The translations under genes were made by a program, and so were the position numbers. Positions 25,720-34,909 of a DNA stretch of 64,000 nucleotides are shown here, piece after piece (within the stretch, counting starts at the first letter, position 1; each line of letters begins with the position of its first letter). This DNA is from Amycolatopsis roodepoortensis (GTDB lineage: Bacteria; Actinomycetota; Actinomycetes; Mycobacteriales; Pseudonocardiaceae): assembly GCF_014873915.1 (NCBI RefSeq), contig NZ_JADBEJ010000005.1, positions 2,852,001 through 2,916,000 on the forward strand, in the 5' to 3' direction. The notes below the pieces were generated by a model. The model made no database searches. It had not been told where the DNA came from and saw nothing but the letters and a program-made list of their open reading frames with translations.

Positions 25720-26571
25720 ATGTCGATGGCCGCCGCACCAGTCCGCCGGGTGCTGGTCGCCACCGATTTGTCTGAGCAGGCGGGCTTGGCTGTGCGGAGG
25801 GCCGCGCAGCTGGCCGCCGAACGCGACGCCCGGCTGAGCGCCGTCAATGTGCAGCCGGCCGGGTTGAACGAGGAGCTGAGCGAGTTCGCCCACGCCCGCC
25901 TGCGCTCACACCTCGACCGGTTCATCACCTCCACGGTCACGGAGGCCGTCGTCCGCCACGGTCACGTGGCTTACGAGATCCTCGCTGAGGTCACTGATCG
26001 CGACGCGGACCTGCTGGTCGTCGGCGCGCATGGCGGCCACCGGCTGACCAGCCCGGTCCTGGGCAGCACTCCCGGCAACCTGGTGCGGGCGAGCCCGGTT
26101 CCGGTTCTGGTGGTCAAGAGTCCACCCGATGGGGAGTACCGCACGGTCGTGCTCGCCGTCGATAGCACAGCTGTCTCGGCAACGGCGGCGCACACGGCGG
26201 GCGCGCTCACGCCGTACGCGGACCACATCGTCGTGCACTTTGCCGTAGTTGTCGGCGAGACGTTGATGCGCATGCACGGCGCCAGCGAGCAACACTTGGC
26301 CGAGTTGCGCGAGGTGAGCACCGAGCAGGTTCGCGTCGATATCGAGCGCGTGGCCGCCGAGCTGACGCCCGCTGCGTCGCGGGTGGTGATCGCGTCCGGG
26401 CGTCCGCAGACGCGTTTGCCAGAGCTGAGCCGCCACCACGCCGCCGATCTGGTCGCCGTCGGTACCGGCGCCCGCTCGTCGCTGGGCTACACCCTGCTCG
26501 GCAGCGTTGCCCAGCACGTGTTGCGGGACGCGTCATCGGATGTGCTCGTCGTGCCGGCCCGGAAGGACTGA
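25720..26571 (+). CDS. Universal stress protein with two UspA domains
   Basis: A 283-residue tandem UspA protein. Domain 1 (about residues 7-138) begins VRRVLVATDLSEQAGLAVRR and contains the ATP-type loop VVGAHGGHRLTSPVLGSTPG. Domain 2 (about 145-282) has VVLAVDSTAVSATAAH and VGTGARSSLGYTLLGSVAQH. In mycobacteria, tandem Usps of this kind bind ATP and belong to hypoxia/dormancy regulons. GGGAGGGAG lies just before the ATG. It is cargo of the integrative element and converges on the antiporter gene. Confidence 0.9.
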   Translation: MSMAAAPVRRVLVATDLSEQAGLAVRRAAQLAAERDARLSAVNVQPAGLNEELSEFAHARLRSHLDRFITSTVTEAVVRHGHVAYEILAEVTDRDADLLVVGAHGGHRLTSPVLGSTPGNLVRASPVPVLVVKSPPDGEYRTVVLAVDSTAVSATAAHTAGALTPYADHIVVHFAVVVGETLMRMHGASEQHLAELREVSTEQVRVDIERVAAELTPAASRVVIASGRPQTRLPELSRHHAADLVAVGTGARSSLGYTLLGSVAQHVLRDASSDVLVVPARKD

Positions 26572-26649
26572 CCTGGAGCTGTACGTGTTCCCGCGATATT
26601 GCGATCATCCTGGCCATCGCCGCCTGTGTGGGCGTTGCCTGATCGCCGC

Positions 26650-28107
26650 TTATTCTCCGCGGGCCCAGGTAGTGACGAGTTTGGAGGCGTCGGGTTGGCG
26701 GGGGATCGCGACGATGACGAGGTCGCCGTCTCGGAGCCGGGTGCGTGGGGTGGGGATCAGTGTTCGTTTGCCGCGCATGATGGCGGTGATGAGTCCGTGG
26801 GGTGGGGTGATGTCTTTGAGTTGTTTGCCGGCGATGTGTAGGTCGGGGGTGACGCGGACTTCGATGAGTTCGGTGTTGATGTCGCCGATGGGGACATCCT
26901 CGGCCACCGAGGTTGTTGTAGGGGACTCGCCACGCAGCCCGAGCCAGCCCGCGACGGTGCTGATGCTGACGCCCTGTACGGCCGCGGAGACCAGGACCAC
27001 GAAGAAGACCATGTTGAAGATGAACTGGCCATCGGGGTGGCCGGCGACGAAGGGGAACGTGGCGAGCACGATCGGCACCGCGCCGCGGAGTCCGACCCAA
27101 CTGGTGAACAGCAGTTCCTGCCATCGGTACCGCAGCCAACCCAGGGTAAGCAGGACCGCGATCGGGCGGGCCACGAACACAAGCACGAAAACCACGGCCA
27201 GTCCGGGAACCACGACCGACGGCAGTTGTGAGGGGAAGACCAGCACGCCGAGCATGAGGAACAGCCCGACTTCGGCGGTGCTGGACAGTCCTTGGTGGAA
27301 GGTGCGGATCCCGCGGCGGTGCAGCGGGACCCGGGCGCCCACCACCAGTCCCGTGACGTAGACGGCGAGGAAGCCGGAGGCGCCTACCGCCGCGGCGGCG
27401 CCGTAGGACAGTCCGGCGACGCCGAGCGCGAGGACCGGATAGGCGCCTTCGGGGCCGAGGTTGGGGCGCATGAGCATCCAGGTGCCGGCGAGGCCGGCCA
27501 GTGCGCCGACACCGAGGCCACCGCCCAGTTGCAGCAGCGCGAACGTGACCCAGTCGCCAATTCCGGGATCGGCACGCCAGGTCTCGATCAATCCGATCGT
27601 GAGCATGATCGCGATCGGGTCGTTCGCGCCGGATTCGACCTCCAGTAGCGAGGCCAGTTTGCGCGGCAGCGGGGCCCTGCGCAACATCGCGAAGACCGCA
27701 GCGGCGTCGGTCGAGGCCACCACCGCGCCGATCAGGAACGCGGTCAACGGTTCCACGTCGAGCAGGAGATACGCACCGCCGCCCACCACGCCCGCGGTGA
27801 TGAGCACTCCGACGGTGGCCAGCAGTGAGCCGGGCAGAGCGGCCTGGCGTAGATCACCGGGTTTGGTGGTCAGCCCACCCTCATACAGGATCAGCAGCAG
27901 CGCTATGGTGCCCCCGATCTGGGCGACACGCGGGTCGGACAGACTGACCAACGCGAGCCCGTCGTCACCGATGACCATGCCCAGCACGAGGAACAGCAAC
28001 AGACCGGGTAACCGCAGCCGGTTGGCGAATCCGGCCGCGAGAACGCCACCCACCAACAGCACCGCAACCAGCAGGATCCACCAGTCGGCAGGTAATTGAA
28101 TGCTCAT
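26650..28107 (-). CDS. NhaP2/CvrA-type cation:proton antiporter with TrkA-C domain
   Basis: A 485-residue CPA1-family protein. The membrane part (about residues 5-390, 12 or more spans) contains ASTDAAAVFAMLRR, LLEVESGANDPIAIML (the ExxxxNDP core) and WVGLRGAVPIVLATFP. A cytoplasmic TrkA-C domain ends the protein (LIEVRVTPDLHIAGKQL ... RDGDLVIVAIP). Such antiporters exchange K+ or Na+ for H+ and control pH and volume. The ATG at 28107 has GGAG only two bases away; a GTG at 28131 is the alternative start and adds eight residues. It lies divergent from the next stress-protein gene. Confidence 0.9.
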   Translation of the reverse strand: MSIQLPADWWILLVAVLLVGGVLAAGFANRLRLPGLLLFLVLGMVIGDDGLALVSLSDPRVAQIGGTIALLLILYEGGLTTKPGDLRQAALPGSLLATVGVLITAGVVGGGAYLLLDVEPLTAFLIGAVVASTDAAAVFAMLRRAPLPRKLASLLEVESGANDPIAIMLTIGLIETWRADPGIGDWVTFALLQLGGGLGVGALAGLAGTWMLMRPNLGPEGAYPVLALGVAGLSYGAAAAVGASGFLAVYVTGLVVGARVPLHRRGIRTFHQGLSSTAEVGLFLMLGVLVFPSQLPSVVVPGLAVVFVLVFVARPIAVLLTLGWLRYRWQELLFTSWVGLRGAVPIVLATFPFVAGHPDGQFIFNMVFFVVLVSAAVQGVSISTVAGWLGLRGESPTTTSVAEDVPIGDINTELIEVRVTPDLHIAGKQLKDITPPHGLITAIMRGKRTLIPTPRTRLRDGDLVIVAIPRQPDASKLVTTWARGE

Positions 28108-28197
28108 AGCTCCACGGTTTCCGGTTTCCACATACGGTCACGACCTTACCCAACACATCAGGTCGAATCGGGCAAATGGTGCAGGTCGGAGGCTGTG

Positions 28198-29007
28198 ATG
28201 CCGGACGATACGCAAGCCGTCTCCCGTGTGCTGGTGCCATTGGACGGCTCCGACGAGGCACAGCGGGCACTCCTGCCCGCACTGCGGGTTGCCCAGACGC
28301 TGGATTGCCCCATAGAGCTGGTCACGGTCTACGACCCGGTCAACGGACGCTGGGCCCGTGACCTCGACGACATCGCCGAGCAGCTGCCCTACGACCAGGT
28401 CGAGGTCGCTGTCGTCGGCGCCGGATGGCCGGGCGAGGTGATCGCCGACATGGCCGGTGAAGAACCCGGAACTCTGGTCTGCATGTCGGCGCAACACCGC
28501 GACGAGGTTGACCGCCTCGTCCTCGGCAGCGTCTCGGCGCATCTGCTGCGCACCAGCCGCGCGCCGACCCTGGTGGTCGGTCCCGGCTACGAGCTTTCGC
28601 GACTGCCCCGGCGTTATGAACGTCTCGTGGTCTGTCTCGATGGCTCCGGCCGTGCCGAAACAGCCCTCGCGGTCGCCACCACGTGGGCCTGCCTCTTCGC
28701 TACCGAGGTCGAGCTCGTGCACGTCGCGTTTCCGAGAGAAACCCCGGGAAACCTGGAAGCTCTCGGAGCGGGCCTGTCCCGAGCTGCCGACGCACTGGCC
28801 GATGACGGTGTTCAGGCCAGTGCCACCCTGCTCACCGGCGACAATCCCGCCGCCAGTATCGCCGAGCTGCTCCAGTCCCGCCCGGCCACACTCGCGATCA
28901 CCGCCACACACGGGAGTACCGGGCTCACCCGACTCCTGCTGGGCAGTGTCACCACAGAACTGCTCACGCGCAGTCCCACCCCCGTCCTGGTCGCTCCCGT
29001 CACCTGA
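28198..29007 (+). CDS. Universal stress protein with two UspA-like domains
   Basis: A 269-residue tandem UspA protein. It opens MPDDTQAVSRVLVPLDGSDE. Domain 1 has MSAQHRDEVDRLVLGSVSAH, a variant nucleotide loop. Domain 2 restarts at RLVVCLDGSGRAETALAVAT and holds ATHGSTGLTRLLLGSVTTEL, the canonical G-x2-G-x9-G(S/T). GGAGG precedes the ATG. With the Usp at 25720, the antiporter and the Rv1733c-like gene it forms a stress cassette. Confidence 0.88.
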   Translation: MPDDTQAVSRVLVPLDGSDEAQRALLPALRVAQTLDCPIELVTVYDPVNGRWARDLDDIAEQLPYDQVEVAVVGAGWPGEVIADMAGEEPGTLVCMSAQHRDEVDRLVLGSVSAHLLRTSRAPTLVVGPGYELSRLPRRYERLVVCLDGSGRAETALAVATTWACLFATEVELVHVAFPRETPGNLEALGAGLSRAADALADDGVQASATLLTGDNPAASIAELLQSRPATLAITATHGSTGLTRLLLGSVTTELLTRSPTPVLVAPVT

Positions 29008-29113
29008 ACGCATCTCCCCAGGGCAGCGGTGATCAACATGTCCGATGCCCGTGTCAGTCGTACCCTGAAAGGTGGCTTCAACCGGCGATCGGGACCGGAG
29101 GAGGTCGCCCGGC

Positions 29114-29713
29114 ATGCCCGATACCTCCATGTACCTGTTGCGGCTCGCCCGGCGTCTCCGCCCGGGGCGAAGCCCTGTGGCGCGAGGCTCCGACCGAATC
29201 GAGGCCGCTGCTCTCGTGATCGTTGTGCTGCTGTCGCTGCTGACCATCCCCGTTGTCGTTACTCACGGGCAGCGCAGCTACGCACACAACCGCCAGATCG
29301 CCGAGGAAGCGATGGCCAGCCGGTACGAAACCACGGCCACCCTGCTCGCCGACGCCCCATCGAGACCCCGAGCTGGGCGCGGGCCAGTCAGTGAGAACGG
29401 CACGCGCGCGCAGGCCCGGTGGACCACATCCGAGGGCATCGAGCTCACGGGGGCTGTCCCGGCCAGTTCCGGGATGTCCGCGGGCAGCGAGGTACCGATC
29501 TGGATTGACACTGCTGGCGAGGTGACGTCGTCACCCGCCACGCCGCAGGACGCCGCCGGTCATGCCGCAGCCACCGCCATCGCTACCTGGCTGATTGTGG
29601 TCGGCGCGTTGTCGGCCGCCTTCTGGCTCCTGCGGGCAGGACTTGACCAGCATCGCTACGCCCACTGGGCACACGAGTGGGCACGCCTGAACACCGGCCA
29701 CGGCCCGCCCTGA
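29114..29713 (+). CDS. Rv1733c-like membrane protein
   Basis: A 199-residue protein with two membrane spans, near residues 35-52 (AALVIVVLLSLLTIPVVV) and 155-175 (AIATWLIVVGALSAAFWLL), enclosing an extracytoplasmic domain with WTTSEGIELTGAVPASSG and VPIWIDTAGEVTS. This is the layout of the mycobacterial Rv1733c family, a DosR-regulon antigen of unknown biochemical role. GGAGGAGG lies nine bases upstream of the ATG. It follows the Usp gene in the same direction. I looked for a DosR box in the upstream regions and saw none that was convincing. Confidence 0.8.
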   Translation: MPDTSMYLLRLARRLRPGRSPVARGSDRIEAAALVIVVLLSLLTIPVVVTHGQRSYAHNRQIAEEAMASRYETTATLLADAPSRPRAGRGPVSENGTRAQARWTTSEGIELTGAVPASSGMSAGSEVPIWIDTAGEVTSSPATPQDAAGHAAATAIATWLIVVGALSAAFWLLRAGLDQHRYAHWAHEWARLNTGHGPP

Positions 29714-29748
29714 ACGCCCCAACCGCGACGACGGCGCGCGGGCCGCGT

Positions 29749-29919
29749 CTAACCCCAGGACAAGGTCGTGTACCAGAACGTCAGCACCGCACCCGGCCCG
29801 AGCAACACACAGAGACCAATACCGCCGTAAAACGGCTTGTCCTTCACGAGCATCGCCACCATCAGCACGGCCGCGGCCACGAGCGAAATGATCAACAGTG
29901 CCAGCACGACAACAGACAT
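29749..29919 (-). CDS. 56-residue membrane protein, two spans
   Basis: A small protein reading MSVVVLALLIISLVAAAVLM, then VKDKPFYGGIGLCVLLGPGA and a C-terminal TFWYTTLSWG: two hydrophobic segments joined by a short charged turn. GGAGG lies eight bases upstream of the ATG at 29919, which is strong support for translation. No family is recognised. It converges on the Rv1733c-like gene. Confidence 0.65.
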   Translation of the reverse strand: MSVVVLALLIISLVAAAVLMVAMLVKDKPFYGGIGLCVLLGPGAVLTFWYTTLSWG

Positions 29920-30099
29920 GTTTCGGTCCTCCAGGAACCAGGGGTAGAGCCGGATAACGCCGCCATCCGCCCAGCACATGGCGGGCTGAACGCACCCAGG
30001 ACAGTGGTTAAGAGAATTACGGGATCACCGGCCCGCTCTCGATGGGGCCAGGCAGCACAGTCACGTCGCAGAATGCGCGCAGCAGCGACGTGAACAGCG

Positions 30100-30489
30100 T
30101 CAGGCTTGGATCGTTCCGTTCACGCGGACCGGGGGCGCCCGACACGATTGCCGTGTCGACGCCGCAGCCGCTATCCCTCCAGCGCCGACCTTGCCGGCCG
30201 AGCATCGCTGCAGGGAGCATCCACGGTTCGTGCCCGGGCCCACAGCCCAGCAGGTCTCCGGTAGCGCCGTGGCCAGCACATGTCGCGCCGCCTCCGACAG
30301 GTGCGGCCGGTCATGAAGACCTTTGTCCGGCGACGGCACAGGCGACGCGGATTCGCCAATCACCGACACCGGGTGCTGCCCGGCAAACCCGCCGTCGGTG
30401 CTGTGCGCTGGAGCCGCACTCATCCCGAGCAGCATCACCAGCAGAGCAAGCACGAGCCCGAATCGGCCCATCCTCGCCCGTGCCTGCAC
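30100..30489 (-). CDS. Putative secreted protein, unknown
   Basis: A 129-residue frame starting at a GTG with GAGGAG eight bases upstream. It has a clear signal peptide: positive start (QARARMGRFG), core LVLALLVMLLGMSAAPAHS and a likely cut after AHS. The mature part is Pro/Ser-rich, with three spaced cysteines towards the C-terminus. The last third has poor coding character, so the true end could differ by a frameshift. Unknown function. Confidence 0.5.
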   Translation of the reverse strand: MQARARMGRFGLVLALLVMLLGMSAAPAHSTDGGFAGQHPVSVIGESASPVPSPDKGLHDRPHLSEAARHVLATALPETCWAVGPGTNRGCSLQRCSAGKVGAGGIAAAASTRQSCRAPPVRVNGTIQA

Positions 30490-30611
30490 CCGACCGGCTC
30501 CTCAACAACGAAACATCCTTGGCCGACACACCCTACGGGCAACGTCAGAAAAGTCGAGGCGCACCCTCACAGGCTGGTCCAGAAACATCCGGCGGAGCCT
30601 CACAGCTCAGC

Positions 30612-31244
30612 CTAGCGCCGCGCCACAGACACAGACCGGCCCGCGGCCCAGCGTGCGTAGACCGACATCGTGACGGTCAGCGTCACCGCCGACAGCAACG
30701 GCACCAGAACCGGCGCCAGCGGCAGGACATCATAGAGCCCGACCACACCGCCTGAAACCACCGCCGCGGCGAGAATGGCGACAAGTGCCGCCGACCACCG
30801 GTACCGTGCGACCGCGAAGGCCACGACCCCCGCCATCGGGACAGTCAGAACAACAACCGCGGACAGCACCCACGACGCCCACACCACCCAGACCACAGTG
30901 AGCCCGCTGCTCACGAGGATCGCCACCGACACCAGAAGCAGGGCTGTGTGCGGCAGGACTGTATCGCGGGCACGTCGGAGCCGCGGCACCGTCACCAGCA
31001 CAACAAGGTGCGCGACGACCCACCCCCCAATCGGCAGCAGCAACGCAACCGATGATGAAGGCCTGCAAGACCACAGGATCGACCCAGAGGTGTCGGTGCA
31101 TTCAGCTGTCGCGGACGACAGAATGACCATCGTCGTCACCGCCACGGTCAGCGCCCCCATCACCGCGGCTCCGGCCACCACCGTCAGCCCACCGCGGCCA
31201 TCTGGCAGCTGCGACGCGCCCTTCTCGCTCTGGCCGTCCTCCAT
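30612..31244 (-). CDS. Polytopic membrane protein, unknown
   Basis: About 210 residues with five or six hydrophobic segments, for example LTVVAGAAVMGALTVAVTTM, PIGGWVVAHLVVLVTVP, TALLLVSVAILVSSGL and APVLVPLLSAVTLTVTM. A Cys-containing extracytoplasmic loop (ECTDTSGSILWSC) follows the first span. The start is uncertain: the ATG at 31244 (MEDGQSEKG) and in-frame codons further up to 31343 are possible, none with a good ribosome-binding site. No family recognised. Confidence 0.55.
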   Translation of the reverse strand: MEDGQSEKGASQLPDGRGGLTVVAGAAVMGALTVAVTTMVILSSATAECTDTSGSILWSCRPSSSVALLLPIGGWVVAHLVVLVTVPRLRRARDTVLPHTALLLVSVAILVSSGLTVVWVVWASWVLSAVVVLTVPMAGVVAFAVARYRWSAALVAILAAAVVSGGVVGLYDVLPLAPVLVPLLSAVTLTVTMSVYARWAAGRSVSVARR

Positions 31245-31445
31245 GTCGTCATCGTCGCATCTCACCGTCATGCACGCCGCGGACAACCTCGGCACCGCCG
31301 CCACCGACAACCCGAGTTGGGCAGCGCCCGCGGCGACCAGCACGTACGGTGCGCCTCGTCTCGATGCTCGACAAGATTGAAAGGCCGCCGACCACCAGGA
31401 CGAGCCGATGGTCTATCGCCCCGGCGGCATCCCACGAGTGCCCGA

Positions 31446-31961
31446 CTACTGCGCTGATGCCCCTGCCTGGGCGTAGCGTCGGATTCTTGTGATGTCCTCG
31501 GGAAAGGCGCCTGTCCAGTCCTGCGCTAATGGGTTCCATGCTGCGGATTGATGACGTTCGCCGTTCAGGGGAAGCGAGGGGTCGACAACGGCGGCATAGG
31601 TCAGCCCGAGCGTGGGTGTCCAATCCGAGCGGTAGGAACGGACGGTCACCGCAGCAGGGAGTTCGAGGAGGTCGGCGGCCATCCCCGTTTCCTCCTCCAG
31701 CTCACGGCGCGCTGCCTGTCGAGGTGTCTCTCCTCGTTCGACCATTCCTCCAGGGACAACCCAGCCCCGCCACCGGTGGCGGACAAGAAGGATGTGCTGG
31801 AAGGTGCTGTCAAAGGCCCAGACGTCGGCGGCAAAAGGGGCCATGGGGCCGTGGCACGCGTTCTTCAGCCACATTCGTGCGTCGTCGAACTCGAACTCCG
31901 CGAGACCGGCGTCGACGATGGCCGCGTGCAGTGTGTCCGGACCAGGGGCGTGAGGGGTCAC
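31446..31961 (-). CDS. NUDIX hydrolase carried in the recombinase operon
   Basis: An intact 171-residue NUDIX protein. The box is GGMVERGETPRQAARRELEE followed by ETG, matching G-x5-E-x7-REUxEExGU. It is preceded by HILLVRHRWRGWVVPGG and followed by AVTVRSYRSDWTPTLGLTYA. It is clearly related to the NUDIX gene that the element interrupts, and of the same length. It starts at a GTG nine bases after the stop of the accessory recombinase gene, without a ribosome-binding site of its own, so it is part of the recombinase operon. It may replace the activity lost on insertion. Substrate unknown. Confidence 0.88.
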   Translation of the reverse strand: MTPHAPGPDTLHAAIVDAGLAEFEFDDARMWLKNACHGPMAPFAADVWAFDSTFQHILLVRHRWRGWVVPGGMVERGETPRQAARRELEEETGMAADLLELPAAVTVRSYRSDWTPTLGLTYAAVVDPSLPLNGERHQSAAWNPLAQDWTGAFPEDITRIRRYAQAGASAQ

Positions 31962-31970
31962 CGATCCAGG

Positions 31971-32438
31971 CTAGAGCGGGCGGGTTTGCCGATGACCTCG
32001 TGCACGCTCGATGCCACGAACAGGTGAAGATTCGGACCTGGCTGCTCTGGTATCCATTGAGGTCACTGGAGGTTGTTTGTCAAGCCTCTTCCTCAGCGTC
32101 AGGTTCTCGTGGTAGAGGTCGGCGGTCACGCTAGCGAGCGCATCGAGCTTCCCCTGCAGTTCGGTGACGGCCCGCTTTTCGGCGCGTAGCGCGGCTGTGA
32201 GTGCCTCGATCTTCTCGTCCCGACGAACCTCACCGGTGGAGCGCAGGACCGGCCGGGCAACTCGGGTGTCCCACTCGGCCAGAATCTCGCCAGCACGGTG
32301 AACGGTGGCATGGCTGACGCCCGCTTCGCGGGCCAGATTTTCTTTGGTCAGTGCGCCGTCTGTGTGGATCGGAACTCCGTCGAGCAGTCGTTGTATCGCT
32401 GCTCGGAGCTTGGTCTCGGTCGGGGGCGAGACGGCCAT
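31971..32438 (-). CDS. HTH/coiled-coil accessory protein of the recombinase module (TnpC/DUF6262-like)
   Basis: A 155-residue protein starting MAVSPPTETKLRAAIQRLLD. A helix-turn-helix (LTKENLAREAGVSHATVHRA) is followed by a coiled coil with heptad leucines (KIEALTAALRAEKRAVTELQ and on through ASVTADLYHENLTLRKRLD). Proteins of this type (TnpC of Tn554; DUF6262, name from memory) accompany tyrosine recombinases and assist or orient integration. Its ATG overlaps the stop of recombinase 3 by one base. The Arg-rich C-terminal tail may touch DNA. Confidence 0.75.
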   Translation of the reverse strand: MAVSPPTETKLRAAIQRLLDGVPIHTDGALTKENLAREAGVSHATVHRAGEILAEWDTRVARPVLRSTGEVRRDEKIEALTAALRAEKRAVTELQGKLDALASVTADLYHENLTLRKRLDKQPPVTSMDTRAARSESSPVRGIERARGHRQTRPL

Positions 32439-34909
32439 CAGGGGCGCTCCTTGGTCAGCCAGGTACCGGTGATCAGCCGGACTTCGGACAGGCGGTTCTC
32501 GAGGGCTGCGCGGCGGGGTGTGGCCAGCCGCGGGTCGCGGAGCATGCGCGTCAGATCGGCGTCCTCGGCGAGCCAGACTGGGCCGTGCTTGTCCTGGTCT
32601 ACTGCCGAGTTTCGACACCGTGCGGGCTGGCAGGCTCCCAGGACGGGCGTTTTCCCTCGCTGCCCTTCGGGTAGCGAGTTCTGGCATTCCGCCTGAGCGG
32701 GGTCCCAGAGACAGTGGTTGACCGTGCCGAAATGCAGGTCAGCAAACTCATCCCGTAACAGCAGGACCTCGATTTGCTCGTCAGCGAGTTGAGCTCGCAG
32801 AGCTGGGGCTCTGTTCATCGTCGCAATCACGTTGTCGAGGCCGGAGTGGAGCTTGGCCGCTGCGGGACCGACTGCGACGTCGGTGCCGGACCGGCGGGAT
32901 TTGAGGAGTTCGACGAGTCGCCCAGCGGCGGCGAGTTCGAGCTGGTTGTCGAACTCCTTGGCCCAGTGGGTATCCATGCGGGAGTAGCCCTGGGTGATTC
33001 GGTTGGCCAAGGTACGACGGGCCAGGTGCTTGAGTTGATGGCCGAGGGCGATCTCGGAGTCGGGCTCTTGACTGCAGATGATCGACATGGTTCTTCGGAA
33101 CATATGCGGACGGATGCGGCCGGCCGGGATCTCTTCCAAACCCGTTCGTTCGAGGGAAGCGTTGACTCCCGCGACGAAGAAGTCGATCTCGCCGGCGGCA
33201 TCGATTCCGCGCACCGTGTCCTCGTTGTGAGCGGTCACCCTGGGCGGATCGAGAGCGACGAACAGGTGAGTGTGATGCCAGGACAACCGGTCAAGAACTG
33301 CCAGAGTTTCGACGACCGGCGCGCTGATCCACCAGTTGAGTTCCGGTTGCGCCGGGTCGTGCTTGAGCTTTCGGGACTTGACTGCGGGCGCTCCGTAATA
33401 GGCAGTGAGGGATCCGCGCTCGATTTCCTGGATCTCTGAGTCCCGCATCATCGTCAGTCCTGCCATGAACACATAACATGCCGCCCTGACCATGCGGATT
33501 TCGTCCGCGAGTTCCTCGACGCTGATCTGGCCGCGCCACGGCCGCGTGGTTCCGTCCTGACGGGTGACTGAGGTGAAGTCCTTGCAGGGCATCGGAAGTG
33601 AGCGGGTCGTCATGGTTCCGGCGAGCTTCTGTACCCGCCCGGCCGCGGCAGCGTCCTCGACCTTCTGTCTGCGCGCGGCGCTAGTCACGGAGCGCTGTGT
33701 AAAGGGTGCTGTGCCCGCGGTGCCGTAGATCAGTGCTTCCAGTGCAGTCCAAATGATCGTTCCAGGTTCGAGGTCGGAGCGCGGCGCACGTGGCTGCTTG
33801 GTGCGGATTGGGATCAGGTTGTCGGGATTGGTAAGCCAGTCGTCGAGAACCTGATCGAGTGCAGCTGTGCTTCGGCCGAGGTAAATGGCGGGATGGTTGA
33901 CCACGTCGGTCCGGGCCCGCATCTCTGACCAGGAGTAGGCCTGTACCTGCCCCCGTTCCACGGCTCGAAGGACGGCGTCTCGCCGGCGCTGCGCCGCTCC
34001 CTTCCTTGTGGTCTGGAAGAGCCCCGTGTTGGTGCCGCCTGTGATCGTCAGCGCGAGATGATGCCAGATCGGCTCCCCAGCCGACTTCGTCTGGTGGTCG
34101 TACTTGTGGACTGGAACGAGGTTGTCGGGGTTCGCGAGCCAGTTGTCCACCAGCTCGTCGTTTCCCGCCGGAGTGCGGAAGGCCGGTCGACGTTCAGGGC
34201 TGTCGCCAGGATCTGGTTGCTGCGCCAGCTGATCGCGTAGGTCGAGGATGTGCGGCGAGAACTCGTGGATGTAGGCCCATGCGGCCCGCAGAAGCGGCCA
34301 CCACGTTGATGGCGGTATGGATGCCGTCGACGGAGTATCGCTGCGGTGCCTGATCTCCCGGAAAGTATCGGTGTTCCACAGCCCTTGAGCCATGCCGCCG
34401 TGAGTGAGTACCGGCGCGAGCGTCGAGAGCCAGCTCAGCGCCGTCGCGTCGGGTTTGAGCGCGTTCGCCCTGGCGGTGATGTGTTCCACGAATCCGGCCC
34501 AGTCTTCTTCGCGCCAGGCCGCGATGTCGGCGGGCATGTCGTTGGCCAACGCCCAGGCAGCGAGTTTGCCCAGTGTGTAGGCGCATTGCCGGACCGTGCT
34601 GTGCGCCGCCGGCTCGGCGACAAGAGCGATCCCCGCGTCCCGAATGACTTTGTGCGTGGGGTTGAGCATGCTGAAGCAGATTTCCCGGATCCGCAGGTTC
34701 CAGACGGAATCGATCACCGTGAAGTTGACCTTCCACGCCGCCGGGCGGACGTTGCTCGGACGGCGAATACACCCGAAACTCCAGGACCTGCTCTCGCCGA
34801 ACTCGGGAATAGGGACGCCTTCCACGAGCGGGTGGCCGGATCCGAAGACCGCCTCATCAGCGGAAACAAGGGTGGAAGTCACTGCCGTCGGCTGGGGCGT
34901 CGTGCTCAC
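32438..34909 (-). CDS. Large tyrosine recombinase/integrase, third of three
   Basis: An 823-residue protein. The catalytic domain lies in the second half: the first Arg in GLTMMRDSEIQEIERG, then IRPHMFRRTMSIIC (H-x-x-R), ALGHQLKHLARRTLANRITQ and the presumed nucleophile in GYSRMDTHW. About 150 more residues follow, with a Cys-rich segment (HCLWDPAQAECQNSL, GACQPARCRNS) that looks like a metal-binding module. Its ATG overlaps the preceding stop by four bases. The long N-terminal half probably contains core-binding helices. Such large partners occur in multi-recombinase elements. Confidence 0.85.
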   Translation of the reverse strand: MSTTPQPTAVTSTLVSADEAVFGSGHPLVEGVPIPEFGESRSWSFGCIRRPSNVRPAAWKVNFTVIDSVWNLRIREICFSMLNPTHKVIRDAGIALVAEPAAHSTVRQCAYTLGKLAAWALANDMPADIAAWREEDWAGFVEHITARANALKPDATALSWLSTLAPVLTHGGMAQGLWNTDTFREIRHRSDTPSTASIPPSTWWPLLRAAWAYIHEFSPHILDLRDQLAQQPDPGDSPERRPAFRTPAGNDELVDNWLANPDNLVPVHKYDHQTKSAGEPIWHHLALTITGGTNTGLFQTTRKGAAQRRRDAVLRAVERGQVQAYSWSEMRARTDVVNHPAIYLGRSTAALDQVLDDWLTNPDNLIPIRTKQPRAPRSDLEPGTIIWTALEALIYGTAGTAPFTQRSVTSAARRQKVEDAAAAGRVQKLAGTMTTRSLPMPCKDFTSVTRQDGTTRPWRGQISVEELADEIRMVRAACYVFMAGLTMMRDSEIQEIERGSLTAYYGAPAVKSRKLKHDPAQPELNWWISAPVVETLAVLDRLSWHHTHLFVALDPPRVTAHNEDTVRGIDAAGEIDFFVAGVNASLERTGLEEIPAGRIRPHMFRRTMSIICSQEPDSEIALGHQLKHLARRTLANRITQGYSRMDTHWAKEFDNQLELAAAGRLVELLKSRRSGTDVAVGPAAAKLHSGLDNVIATMNRAPALRAQLADEQIEVLLLRDEFADLHFGTVNHCLWDPAQAECQNSLPEGQRGKTPVLGACQPARCRNSAVDQDKHGPVWLAEDADLTRMLRDPRLATPRRAALENRLSEVRLITGTWLTKERP

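Noticed and set aside
25720..29113. DosR boxes upstream of the stress genes
   Set aside because: No sequence close to the GGGACT-type palindrome was found before 25720, 28198 or 29114.
30017..30220. 67-residue minus-strand frame ending CDVTVLPGPIESGPVIP
   Set aside because: Fair composition at its end, but it overlaps the secreted-protein gene in another frame and has no ribosome-binding site; possibly the true end of that gene after a frameshift.
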